Of a stretch of DNA of 64,000 nt, positions 1-17,301 are shown in pieces. Source of the DNA: Saposhnikovia divaricata (lineage: Eukaryota; Streptophyta; Magnoliopsida; Apiales; Apiaceae); the NCBI GenBank assembly GCA_036435485.1, contig CM071600.1, positions 63,981,546 to 64,045,545 on the forward strand, written 5' to 3'. The notes under the pieces were generated by a model. That model worked only from the letters and a program-made list of their open reading frames with translations, was not told the DNA's origin and did no database searches. The translations under genes were made by a program, and so were the position numbers. Within the stretch, counting starts at the first letter, position 1. Every line of letters starts with the position of its first letter.

Positions 1-1727
1 TTAGAACCATACAAATTATTTATTTGACGAATTTATTGATTTATCAAATATTTATTTACCAAGACACGGTTGATTAAAAGGTAAATTTAAGAATTTTTTA
101 AATAATTAAAATATCAATTAAAAAATTATAATATTAGAAAATAAGTAAAGGTAGAGGCTCGTAATTTGCTAAGAGAAACAACAAACTCATTCAAGTCTTT
201 GGTATATTTGTTCATTCCAATTAGTACCTTTGGATGAAGTTGTATTTGAAAAAAGAAAGGATGAATTTATTGCCAAAGCACGAACATAAGGCATATGAGC
301 AACTTCAACTTATGATGATAGAAGTACGAAAAAATATTCTAAAGTGTGATACGCCTGTAGTTACACAAGATATATTCACTCAGTCAATTAGGATTATCTG
401 ATGTTTTAAAAGTCTAACGGACAGAGGAAGAGCAAAGGGCAAATGATGCTTAAAATGAAGAAATTAGAAGAAATGAGATGAAAGAGTTAGAAAGATAGTT
501 TTAAGAAGTGAAAGCGCAAGGTCTGAGGAGGGTATTAGAAGATTTACAAAGTTTTTGATTAAAATCAAGAGTAAAACCTACACTCGAATGTAATATCTTA
601 AAGTCTATTTATTTTGTATCTTGAATATTATTGGAGATCCAACTAAATGGATGTATCATTTTCTAAGAAGTGGAAGAACAATTTAGTATTGTAAGTGTTC
701 TGAAAAATCATCTTAATTAGACGATACCCATAAAACACTTGAATTCAATTCTATGACTTATAAAAAAAAACTGACATGAGTATTATCAATATTACTCATA
801 TTATTTTTCAGATTACAAACTTGAACATACTTAAATAAGTGCACAATAGTCACATATGCCATTAACAAGCAAAATTCCATTAAAATCAATCACATATTTT
901 AAAAGACATTGATCATGCACAATATAATTTAAAAATACAATTTAAGATAGCGACCCGTGCCTCACACGGGTTTTTATGCTAGTTACTTATAACACGTTTC
1001 AGTTGCATACATATAGCATAGTATGTTATTTAATCATCCACTTTTTCCCCCTTTTATGCTTGGTTTAGTTTTTTTCTTAACTGTGCAGTTACTAAACTTC
1101 CTAGGATTTGCTCAATAAATGGAGAAAAAGTGCATTATAGTCGAGATATTATCTAGTCAACATGATCATTATGAGTCAAACAAGAATCATTTAAAAAGGA
1201 AAAGCCAGGCAAATAATATTATTTAAAATCTTAACAATTAAAATAAAAAATATTATTTAGAATCATATTAATAGTTATTAAACAACTTTCATGTTTTTGG
1301 AATTAGATTGTCTCAAAATTTCACTGATCCTTCCTCATTTGAAAAATAATATTCACTTGTCAATTTTCTTTGATCCCTAAAAAATTGATTTTGTTCAGTT
1401 TGTGGTGACGAATAACACAATGCTATTAATTTTATCAATAGAAATTTAACATCATGTCAAATAGTGCTTGGCTAGAAATTAAATAATAGTTTTAGTTACT
1501 TCAAATCTATAAAATATTAAAATAGTATTTTCTTGCCCTCTATTACTTATTTTTCATGCAAGGTATTGATTACAGGAAGTACACAATAGGATGTAACAAT
1601 TCATATTTATGATTGACCATAGTCAAACTAGGGGAGTATTACCACGCAGTCATTCAAGAACCAAATGATAAGGATGATGATAATAGATACAGGTAGAAAG
1701 AGAAAGATAATAGTGAATTAAATGAAC
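1..1727. other. AT-rich flank with a Helitron terminus; no intact gene
   Basis: No open coding exon could be joined to the RING gene that ends upstream of here on the minus strand. Bases about 200-540 read like a degenerate plus-strand coding remnant, rich in Lys/Glu codons, with stops in all frames; its family was not recognised. A Helitron-type 3' terminus at 954-982 is listed separately. The rest is AT-rich sequence in which nothing else was recognised. Confidence 0.5.
954..982 (+). mobile_element. Helitron-like 3' terminus (hairpin + CTAG)
   Basis: A hairpin (stem CCCGTG/CACGGG, loop CCTCA) at 954-970 is followed after a short spacer by CTAG at 979-982 and then T. This is the textbook Helitron 3' end: a hairpin about ten bases before CTRR, inserted before T. 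The same hairpin-plus-CTAG ending occurs at 29564-29590 (plus) and, inverted, at 17302 and 41229, so this is one family. The body should lie to the left; its 5' TC end was not identified. Confidence 0.6.
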
Positions 1728-4450
1728 CTGAAATAATGCTTGAAGTTCCCTTCTCAACCAGTTAAATAGAAATCGATTCTTCTGAACATATTTGTTGGAC
1801 TTCCAATACAATGAAACACTGAATTTATCAGTTAAGGTGCCTATTCAAAATCAATTTATTGAAAAATGTGAAAATGCTGCTTGATCATGTGCCATTTCAA
1901 TTATCCACCATAGAGAATACATGATATAATGTATCAATGATGAGCAATACCTGGTTCTATGTAGTAGCACTGCAGTCTATATTTGTGAGCATCAGAAAAG
2001 AAAGCACTGAAAACATTAAGAACGACGAAAAGCACGTTCAGAATCTGCTCGATAAATTAATATAAATGTAATGAAAACATGAAAAAATACATATTTTCAA
2101 TACAATAATATCCAAAAAAATGGTCAATTGCCATACCTATTTCCAGCATCCTGATTAAAGTAATGTTTTTGAAAAGTAATTCCATGTATGATAGATGTGT
2201 TTTCAGTCTGCACATTGAGCACAGTTAGGATAGGACATGAATGTCTAATTATATTTATATGTTTTACATCTAAAGCTTTGTTTCTCATACTCGGGGTTTA
2301 ATGACGAGGCCTTTTAGCAGACACCACACACTTAATACGCTTCCTTCCCCCGTCTCTCATCCATCCATTTAACTAAACAAATCATGGTTTGAACACCGAT
2401 GCAATATAGTGCCCAAGGACTTAACATTAAATGCCGAAATAAATATTGTGCATTCAGCGTTTAATAACTAAAACTGTTTTAAGCCTTATGAATTATGTCG
2501 TCTAAATGGAGGGAATTGCAGGCAATGCAACCGAGATGCATTAGAGCTACCTATAACTTCAAATAAGTTAAGAATGACAATAATGTACATCAAACACATT
2601 ATGCATACTAAGAAAAGTGATATTTGGCTTTAAAGTTGAGGATAAAATACAGAAGAAAAAAAATTAATTTAAACAAATCAAATATGGGTGCAACATGTGA
2701 CAAAGTTGACCAACCCTACTCAAAGTACCTTGTATTATATCATATAATACCCCAAAACCCAGCTTTCGTGTAGGATATAAAGGTGCAGTCTGTTCAATTT
2801 TTATTTAAATATCCTCAAAAATTAGTATAGGCCATGAAAAAGTACATAATAACTCTATATTATTCTTGAACTCTCATCACTAAGGATCACTACCATTTTA
2901 CAAGTCTTTTTCTACAGGTTGTACAATATAATTTAAAGCAATCAGAGTCTTTCATAGATCTAGCATTTATACCTCTACTAAACACATATTCCTTTATATT
3001 GTTTTACACAATTTCTTAACATGTACTAATGTTGTGTTAAGTTGGATAGAATATAGTTTTCATGGGTGGGAGTATTATATGCATAACTACTCATAGTTTT
3101 CATTTCTTCTCTCATTTCATTCCACAAGTTTAACCTAAGCTGCATTCTTTCCATTTTACAAAAGCCAATTTTTCAAGTTTCACCCACTCATTTTACTCAA
3201 AAACAATATCATCCCCTACCACCACATCACATCATCTATTTCACTCCCACTCACATCTCATATAATATCCATAATTCTTTCTTTACACATCCATATATCT
3301 AGATACATTTCACCAATCCTAACCATTTTTATTCAACGTACCAAACACACATAAGAATTTTATACTTACCTGCAATGAACCACAGACTAATTTATAATCC
3401 GTGTAAAAGAACATGAAAAATGTAGGTCATTTACCTTCTACCGAACAATCCCATCCAACACAAATTGGTCTATAAAGTATAAACAATGAAATAAGTAAAT
3501 AAGAACTTAAACTATCCATAATCAGAATAGCTCAGAAGGAAGGTAGTGCGCATACCCATGCTCACATTCCCTTTATTCTTTAATTATGTACAGCAGAAAC
3601 CCAGCAGTTATCATGTTTTCTTTTCTTACACCAGATGAAACGTATATTTAGATCACTACAACATCAAATAGCATGAAAAATTTCCTCATTGCAGATGTAA
3701 CTTCATTTAAAAATAAGAAAATGTTTAAGAATTACACTCTCAATCACTAATAGAGCACGTATATCACCTTGCAAAGAGGGCACTTGACGGAGGAAGGTGG
3801 CTTAGCTTGCCTGCCAGCAACCACTTCTGACCAACGCAGGATACAATTGCGGCAAAACTTATCTGCAAGTAATAGTAGGAAAACGTCAAATGCAAAAAAC
3901 TAACGAAAACATAATATTAGCACTACGCCAGTAAAAATACATGGCTCTCCACTCTTATGTAAATACTAGACAAAAAAAGGTCTATTACCAAAAGAAGCTC
4001 TTACAACACTAAAATCATATAGCCATGTTCGAACACGGCCTCTTATCATTAAAAAGTTCCCAATTACCCTTCACAATCATCTAAAAAAATCCGAAAGGCA
4101 AATAATTGAAAATTAAAATGACAACTGAAGCATGTATTGCGAAAATTGTTACAAAAATTATAGTTGAATACTTAAAATAACAAACTCTCCCCGCAAAACT
4201 AACAACTTAAAATGTTGTGCACCTGATTCTATACAACATTTGGCAAATTTGTTACTAAAATTAAGGTCGAAAATAAAAAAACAACTGTTAACTATAATTT
4301 CATCATCGAAAGTAATCATCCACATATATATAAAAAAACGTACGAAAACACTTATCCAAGTAGAATTCATTGTGGAAAGGTCCGATACAGATAGGACAAG
4401 TGTTTGAACCGCCGGAAGAGCCGCCCGAGAAATCTGATATCCCCTGACAT
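1728..4450 (-). CDS. RING-finger (C3HC4) protein, probable E3 ubiquitin ligase; partial, frameshifted near start
   Basis: Five minus-strand exons join in phase: 4344-4450, 3768-3862, 2137-2207, 1951-2006 and 1728-1840. All introns are GT-AG. The first two encode a RING: CPIC, then YLDKCFHKFCRNC, then a WSE segment and CPLC. Later exons encode a conserved-looking region with SDAHKYRLQCYY, YWKSNKYV and NWLRRELQALFQ. RING proteins of this kind normally bind an E2 enzyme and ubiquitinate substrates. The likely start ATG is at 4448-4450, but the RING frame is offset by one base; an extra G in the GGGG run at 4441-4444 would explain it. This could be a real null allele, a sequencing error, or a start in an unseen upstream exon. 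The last exon ends in phase 0 at a donor and no later exon was found, so the 3' end is missing or lies left of the window. The 1.56-kb intron at 2208-3767 holds nothing recognised. Confidence 0.75.
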
Positions 4451-4751
4451 GGGTTTTAGATTACCCCCTTTACCTTCTTTTTCAAGTAGTTTAGTGATGT
4501 TTGAGTCTTGTAAATGTCTCAGTTTTTTTTAGGGCTTGTAAATGTCTCAGTTTGATTTTGAGAAATAAACTAAAAAACAAATTATATTTTGTTTTATCGG
4601 TAAAAACTAAAATGCTATGAAGAATTTTTTTTTGCAAAAAAAAAATATATGCTATGAAGAAATTTTTGTTTTCGTTTATTGTACTACTACAATAATTAAA
4701 TGAAACATTTAATTAAATTAAACGTATCCACAAAGGGGTGTTGCATTCCTT

Positions 4752-4753
<2 letters not shown>

Positions 4754-4802
<49 letters not shown>
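4754..4802. repeat. (TA)n microsatellite
   Basis: About 24 uninterrupted TA dinucleotides, visible directly. Expected to vary in length between individuals. Confidence 0.95.
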
Positions 4803-4805
<3 letters not shown>

Positions 4806-5088
4806 CTACTCCACTACAAACCAATTTAAAAAAAAACTAGAAACCAAACTCAGCCCACATAAATATAACAGGCCCAACCCAAAAAAAGACAAAACTCCTA
4901 CTACTGCTACCAGCGCCACCACACACTACCTCCTCCTCTCTTCAACCAATTCACCCAATCTACCCCTGCCCCATTTCTCACCTCACCCCTCCCATTCTTC
5001 ATCGTTACACACATCTGAATGTTGTATATATACATACATATATACGTTTATATTATTTTATGCATATCTTTCAGTTAATCACCCCTGC

Positions 5089-5175
5089 AACAAGTAACAT
5101 CATCGCTTAATCACTATCGCCGCCGCCATAGATTCTGACAAAGGAAATGTACTGGAATCAATGTTTTCTACCGGA
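5089..5175. repeat. 87-bp direct repeat, copy 1
   Basis: The segment starting AACAAGTAACATCATCGC and ending TTCTACCGGA recurs at 5544-5630 with a single mismatch. The copies are 455 bp apart and flank unrelated sequence, which suggests a segmental duplication or the footprint of an insertion. Confidence 0.9.
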
Positions 5176-5543
5176 ATTTTGCTTATGATGCAAGTAGTCT
5201 TGTTGTGCTTAGCAAAAAAAAGAAGAGAAAGTATGTAGTCTTGTTGTCTTACATACTACATGAACGTTCATATGTAGTTAGCATATCCAAGAACATCCTC
5301 TTTTCTTTTCTTTCTTTTTTTCCTTTTTTTGGTATAGAGCTGGCCTGTCAATTTTTTTTAATAGACCAGCTTAAGTTGGTTTACAAGATTGGAAATTGTT
5401 TAAGTTTGTCTCTTATATTTTAAAAATTAATAATCGGTTCAACAACAGAGAATTGTTATAAAAGTTTCTATCTTATATTAAAGACCATATCCATATACTT
5501 AATTTACAATAGGACCTTCTGCATTTCATAGTCTAATATCATT

Positions 5544-5630
5544 AACAAGTATCATCATCGCTTAATCACTATCGCCGCCGCCATAGATTCTGACAAAGGA
5601 AATGTACTGGAATCAATGTTTTCTACCGGA
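5544..5630. repeat. 87-bp direct repeat, copy 2
   Basis: Second copy of the repeat at 5089-5175. They differ only near the start (AAGTATCATC here against AAGTAACATC). Sequence after the two copies diverges immediately. Confidence 0.9.
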
Positions 5631-6028
5631 GAAATATGAAAAATAAGAAATCACTAAATTATGTTATTGGAATCGGCCGTTTATATTACAAGAATCAATA
5701 ATTTATACTGTGGAAATCACCTACTAGTTCAGCAGAAGCTTCAGCACAAAAACCATTTCTTCTTCCCCCACACACCCCCTGCAACACCATTGCCGCCACA
5801 TCTCCACCGTCACTGCCACACTGTACTGTTGTATCCACCATAAATTAGGTCGGCGATTTCGAATCAAACATGGCTGATGAACACGAATTTTAAATCAAAC
5901 ATGATGGATTACAGATCTGAAGGTTATGTCGATCTGTAATCAAACATGGCAGAGGAAGACGATGAAGATGGTATCCCTGCGGGGCCAGAGGTCGGAATGG
6001 AAGAGGAAATCGATTAGGAATCTCGTCT

Positions 6029-9000
6029 GTAACGCCCCCAACCAAAAACAAATACAAATACCCGGTAACCCGGAGGAATTTTATAAAAATTCGGCATGAA
6101 GTATTCGTAAATCGGACTATCCACCTGTATATAAATTTAATACACCAACGATTCCTCACCGAGGATCGATTCCAGGTTATGGTATGAAACAAGAATCTAA
6201 ATTATACAAATTATTACAACTTCTATCTCTGCTCTAATACAAATTACTATACCATCTAATTTCGTGGCTCAATCCCAATCTGTGCTTTCCCGCTCTATCT
6301 CCAAAATCTATCCTGTATAGAATGCCTCATCGCTCTCATTCGCAGGGATTAATGTAGTAAATCATCGTTAAACCTAACTGCAAAGGGTTAGGTAAAATAA
6401 AGCAAGAGTGAGCCAAAGAATGCTCAGCAAGTTAATAATATAGTGAATAACAATATCTTGATAATTCATTTATGAACAATATCAATGATTAAAATATCTC
6501 AAAGGAGTAATTCAATTTCCATCATAGGATTAAACTTTCCATTTCCTGAAATAATAACCTTTCATCAAAACAATCCTTTAAAATAGTTTTATCATTGAAA
6601 CATACTTTTCATAAAACCTTTTAAAAACATTTAAGTTGATTGGAGTTTTTCCACGACTACGGACAATACAAGTGATCAGCCACGTAAAGTCCCCATACCG
6701 GACACGAGGTCCCTGTGGACATGATCCTTTCATTAGGATAACTTGGGTTCCCAAGAGGCAACACATTGGCCTATAAAGGTGCTGGACTGGTCCCACCAGA
6801 ACTACAACACAAAATAAAACATGCTGGACCGGCGTCACCCGACCTCTTACGCCTCCAATCTGAAGGAATCCGTAGAAAACATTTTGACGAAATCCCCCGC
6901 AATAAAATCTTTAAAACCTTTAAAACATTTCACTTTTAAGTCATTTATACTCACTGATAACAGATTAGCCCAGTATAAGGAATTTTAAAAACATCTTTAA
7001 TCATTAAACCATTTTAATGAGCAACGATAAAAGATTAAGGGACAGGGAAGCATTCGATATAAGGAATCATTAACAACAAAGCAGTAAGATTAAACTAAGC
7101 AGGGTATAGTTCATCAAAACAGAATCATATATCAACAAGGAAACTTTAATCAATTAAGGAACAAAGCAATTATTCAGGTTCTAGATTTGAACAACAATTT
7201 ATAAAGAAATCAAGGAATAAGGAAATCTGAATTTAAAAGAGGGTTTGTATAAGTACAATGGTTATAAACCACTCTTTTTAAATATTACCATAATGGTAGA
7301 GTCTCATTATAAAGTTTGAAACCAACATAAAAGATTTAAATAGTTTAAAATAAACATTCAAGAAATTCTCAATTACCCAAGTCTCACTCTTGTCGGCTAA
7401 GCACCCATAGGCTTTAGCTGCCAAACCGGCCTGACAATAATGAGTTGAATAAATAAGAAAATCTTAAATCATTCTCGGCCTCAATCGTCACTGAGCAACA
7501 CATGCTTCAACGACAATATAAACCTTGAATTAGTTTACATTCATTCATAGCGAAAATAATTTCAGAATAAATAATTGTAAGAAATTTGAAGAAAACAACC
7601 CTTGAAGAATAGTTATTGAGGGTAAAACATAAGTCATATTCAGGAATTATACTAAAAGATTTTTATAAAATTTTAAATCTTGGATTTCCTTTATTTAAAA
7701 AAATATATTACTTAAATACATTTGAAGAATATAAATAGTACACTACTGAGGAATCCGGTAGAATACCACGTATTAGAATATTAATAAAAATGAGAAATTT
7801 TTATATAATATAGTTTTTAAAGGCGTCAATACCTGAACGATAGGTATTGAGGAATCTGATAAAGTATCAAGTATTGGAACATTAATAAATATTAGGAATA
7901 TTTATTTAAAATAATTTTTTAAGAGAATCAACACCTGAAAGATAGGTGGAGAGAATCAACAATGGTAAAATAATTTGAGAATAAAGTTTTGAATACTAGT
8001 TGAGGAAAATATCACTTGAAACAAAAGTAAGGGGTATAGATCCTAGCGAAATGATTTAGAAGAAAACTTCACAATTAATAAGGACAGGTTCATATCATTA
8101 AGATAAATATAAAGGGTATAATTGCTTGCAAGAAAGGATTCGAAAGGACATATAATTAAAACATAAGGGTTCACATCACTTGAACAATAAGTGAGGGATA
8201 GTATAACTTGCCTCAATATACGCAGTTTCCAATTCCAACATTTCAATCATTTACTCACTTTACATCAGTCTCTACTTCTTATTCACTGGTCTTTACTTGG
8301 TCGTACATTCGTCTCTCCTTCATCACTTGTCAATCCTGATAATTATCTTCTTCTTCTACATTCCATCTATACGTGCGCTGGCTTTTAACTGGACTCCTAT
8401 TCATACCTATATACAGTTAAAGTACTACTTCAGTATGCTTATAACTGTAACCGTCTAACTCCGTTCTACTCGAACGCGTCCTAATATGCTTTACAATTGA
8501 TACACATCAGAAATATTTACCAAAATACTATAAGGATCAGAAAATAATTCTAATAAAAATGGACAGCACCTCCTTTATAATATTGTTGAACCTATCGGAA
8601 TAGAATCGACTTGCTCCATAATCAACCATTCAAATTTCAAAATTGAATATCAACTTGAAGTTATAATTACACTTACGACTACTACTCAAATATAACTCTA
8701 AATATCACATTCCTTATACAAGAAAATCAACATACAACTTTATTCTCTTCACATAATTTGATCACAGGGATCATATAAAATCACACACCTAACCTTGCGG
8801 ATTTGACAGGAAGATTTCAGAATAAAATTATTCGCATATGAACTTCTAGTTGTGACATTATTAATGTTTACCCAATAAGTTCACTCATACTTAGGGGATG
8901 CTTCATAACACTAATACATATTATGCTTACCAACTGTTAAGCAATAATTTCTTAAAACCAAGTAATTACGGTAACAATATTTCTAAGTAACCTAAATCAA

Positions 9001-9720
9001 TTTTTAACACATCTAACATTTATCCAATTTGTATCAAGTACACCCCTAACAACCACTTACTCAGTTAACACATATAATTCCGAAATTGTACACACAGGGC
9101 ATCACACTTCACTCCTCCACCTTACTCTTGACCTCACCCCATATAACACCACCACGCAGACCCGGATATACAATTCATATTCATATAGGAATACACACAT
9201 ACAAACACCCATGTCACATCTCTTTCAATGCCAATCTCTCTCGGCTTCACATTCTAACAACCTGACCTGCGGCAACCTCATTTCTTTAATCTCTCCATGT
9301 CACTTCTCTTTACTTCTTTTAACCTTTTTCAGCTCTCGGTCTTTCCCATGCTAATCCCTCAATCGTTGTGCCCATGTACACTCCACACACACTTTCAACA
9401 CCCTTACTAACACAGTCTTCACCTCCCCTTATCCTGACTCCATTTTTCTACCCTCAGATCTCAGCTTTATCATCACACCACACACCCCATGGCACCCATA
9501 CATCACACCACCTCCTCTTCTCTTCCCTTCGGCCTTAAAACCAAACAATAGCACACACCTTCAACCCAGCCTACTCTATCCCCGAATCATCTCAACTCCA
9601 AAACCCCAGCCTTCAAACATAGCTTTTGAACCCCCTAATCCCTTGCACATCAAGAACACATCGATATATATATATATAGTCGAAAATGACATTTGAAAAC
9701 TGGAGCTTGCAATCAGGATT
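6029..9720. other. Non-coding, retrotransposon-LTR-like sequence; right boundary not found
   Basis: At 6029 the sequence begins TGTAACGCCCCCAACC, a start often seen in long LTRs of plant Ty3/gypsy (Tekay-like) elements. The following AT-rich non-coding sequence contains blocks such as the GAGTGAGCC...GCTCAGCAAG segment near 6408-6430 and the GGACACGAGGTCC-type segment near 6699. No matching ...ACA end, target duplication or second LTR was identified. A solo or truncated LTR is the best guess from general resemblance. No coding sequence is supported; short ORFs in this stretch look random. Confidence 0.35.
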
Positions 9721-9721
9721 T

Positions 9722-9960
9722 CAGTTGCATTCAGTTGCATGTGGTTGCATTCAGTTCCATGTGGTTGCATTCAGTTGAATATTGCCCCTACGGGGCCTGC
9801 AACCTAAATCAACCAAAATCACCCCATTAAAAAAAAAATCAGTTGTATGTGGTTGCATTCACCCCACATTAAAAAAAATCAGTTGCATGTGGTTGCATGC
9901 AGTTGAATATTGCCCCTGCGGGGCCTACAACCCAAATCCACCAAAATCACCCCACCTAAA
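9722..9960. repeat. GTTGCAT minisatellite with 128-bp repeat
   Basis: The heptamer GTTGCAT is reiterated (TTGCATTCAGTTGCATGTGG type units) at 9722-9780. A larger unit carrying GAATATTGCCCC followed by a short CGGGGC palindrome occurs at 9773 and again at 9901, giving a period of 128 bp. A poly-A stretch follows each heptamer block. No coding role is evident. Confidence 0.7.
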
Positions 9961-10365
9961 AATAAAAAAAGAAAAAAAGAAAAAAAAAGTACAAAGCTGG
10001 CGGCGGGAGAAGTGCAAAAGGAAGGAGGAGGGAGTAAAGGGAACCCTAATTTGTAGTATTTTTGTAATTTAGAAACTTAGTGTAGTAAAATTGCAAATAG
10101 TTATTCTTGATAAAAGTAAATTTGCAAAAATTTAATTTTTCCTATATATTTATCAAAAAAAACCCTAAAATTTATGAAAAACTCAAAAGGTGCAAGGGTA
10201 AACTAGTCAAATGACTCACAAACCCCTATTTGTAGTTTTCCGTTTAAACGTGTCCGTCAAATTTCAATTCACCAGTACTACTGAATGTTAGCTAAAAAAG
10301 TGTGCACAAAGATCTCTCCGATTCGCAAACCCTAGAAACTGGTGAGTCAAATCGGAGGTGTAAAA

Positions 10366-15459
<5,094 letters not shown>

Positions 15460-16178
15460 AGGGAGAACAATTGGTTTCTATATGGCGCACGCATCTTATT
15501 TGAGGATTTCTTCCAACCTCCAATACATTGTATGATCATTAAAAAGTTCAATATTTTTTTTTGTCAATTTGTGTTGAGCTTATAATGTAAGTTGACAGAA
15601 TTCACACATTTGTGCATTTAGACAGTAGTTTTACAGTTGCTCCTCAATTCATGCATCACATTGTTGTACATTACAAACCTCCGAGTTCAGACTATGAATA
15701 TGAAATTTGCTTGCTTTGTTTATTTTGGAAATTCATGCATGAATTTCACACAAACTTGCTGACCGATTAAGAAACTAAAAACTAGCTCAACGATTAAGAG
15801 AGGAGGGTTGCTACTTGCTAGTGTACTATTCCTTGTATAGTAGTTTTGACATTTTTTCTTGATAATTATAATCTAATATTAAAATTATTGGGACGCATTG
15901 TGTAAATTATTATAAATCATCTCATATTATTTATGCAATATTAATAGATTATATATTATGAATTTGAATTTTGTACATTTTATTTTTAAATCCGTTCAAA
16001 GAGTATTATTCAGAGTTGTAAGTAGTTCATTTGGCATTCATATATATTAGTCAGAAACAATTCAAAAATTAAATTTTCAGATATTTTAATCATTCATAAA
16101 AAATAATTCAGATTTAGGCTATTTAGCATATGACTCGTAAGACCTGTACGGGTTTGAGAGTATGTACTACATATATTA
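15460..16178. other. KTN1 3' flank; nothing recognised
   Basis: Sequence after the KTN1 stop codon, probably the 3' UTR and then AT-rich intergenic DNA. No polyadenylation site can be placed with confidence and no other gene is visible. Confidence 0.5.
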
Positions 16179-16953
16179 GTGAAAGAATGTCCAAAATATC
16201 CACTTTTTGCCTATTCACTGCTCAAAATACCAAATTTTAAAAATATCGCACAAAATAACCACGGGTCACGCCCATGGTAAGACGTAACCCGATTTACTAT
16301 AGCAGTCGGAACCCAGCTGCTCCACCTCCCGCCGGCGACAAATAATGATTTGGGCGTTTCGATTCTGACAAATAAAACGCTATAAAATAGGTATGGATGT
16401 GTAGAGGGTGAAGAGACGAATCTATTGGTGTGTATGACGTGCCTGAAAAAACACGGGAGAGGGGTGAACGGAGGGAGGAAAAATCGATCGCCGGAAACGC
16501 AATTTGAAATATAAACCTTGAGATCTAGAATTATGGCAAACGATATGAAATGAAACTTGTATAGGATTGTAGGGGAGATGAAGGCGGTTCGATTGGTATG
16601 TATTTTTTGACTGGACGACCACGGAAAGGGGTGAACGAAGAGAGGGAGGGAAGTCGCCGGCGAGAGCTCAATCGCCAGAGCTCTGGAGACGAAGAAGACC
16701 ACGGATGCGCATTCAGAAGATGCGCCATCCTGAACGTCGCATCCCACCTCACCTACGCCTATGAGAGAAGCGTGTCTAGCAAAAACTCTAGCCCTATAGG
16801 CGTAACTAACGTAAAACTCTAGCCCCATAGGCGTATCCGAGGATACTCCTCCACCAGAGACGTATCCCATGGATATTTTGGGCGCGTAACGCGGATTTTA
16901 AGCATTTTGGTTATGAAACAATAAAAAGTGGGTATTTAGGGCACTCACCCATT
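16179..16953. mobile_element. TIR element, CCAAAATA-terminus family, member 1
   Basis: The left end (GTGAAAGAATGTCCAAAATA, then CCACTTTTT) is an imperfect inverted copy of the right end (AAAAAGTGGG...GGGCACTCACCC). The GC-rich core contains several copies of CTCTAGCCCxATAGGCG-type sequence and inverted repeats. The ends resemble those at about 28418-28969. A 219-codon minus ORF inside has no recognisable domain and is judged chance. The target duplication is not resolved, so the boundaries are approximate. Confidence 0.55.
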
Positions 16954-17301
16954 ATTAACTGCCCAGCTGGTAGTATCGGTGTAAAAAGTTAATCAAGAAC
17001 TGAACGTAAATAAAAAAATAATAAATTTTAACGTACATACAGAAACACTACAAACACATGACCGGCTTTTTAGGATGACATGTGACCCACTTCTTGTTTC
17101 ACGATTCTTCTTTATCTATTTAACTTTTTTAGGAAATAGGTTTATATACCGGAATAAAACTCAATAACTCACAATACCTTTGTTTCTTTTTTATCATATT
17201 TTTATAATTCTTCTAACTAGAATTTGTTATTTATTTTTATAATTCTTCTTACTACCCAATTTCCTCGATGTGTTTTACTCTAGTTCAGTTTTTATCTAAT
17301 A
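16954..17301. other. AT-rich intergenic stretch; nothing recognised
   Basis: No ORF, repeat boundary or RNA gene could be supported between the TIR element and the Helitron terminus. Confidence 0.5.

Larger units (their letters stand above)
4451..6028. other. Intergenic region with microsatellite and 87-bp direct repeat
   Basis: The putative upstream region of the minus-strand RING gene. It contains a (TA)n tract, an 87-bp direct repeat and C-rich stretches. The short ORFs here have no recognisable domain. No promoter element is convincing enough to place. Confidence 0.5.

Noticed and set aside
200..540. Coding-like plus-strand stretch with Lys/Glu-rich peptides
   Set aside because: Stops in all frames and no recognisable family. 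Mentioned only as a possible remnant.
4158..4370. 70-codon minus ORF starting MNSTWISVF
   Set aside because: Out-of-frame reading of the RING exon running into intron 1.
16211..16870. 219-codon minus-strand ORF
   Set aside because: Lies wholly in the GC-rich core of a TIR element. Composition is random-looking, there is no domain, and overlapping ORFs exist in other frames.
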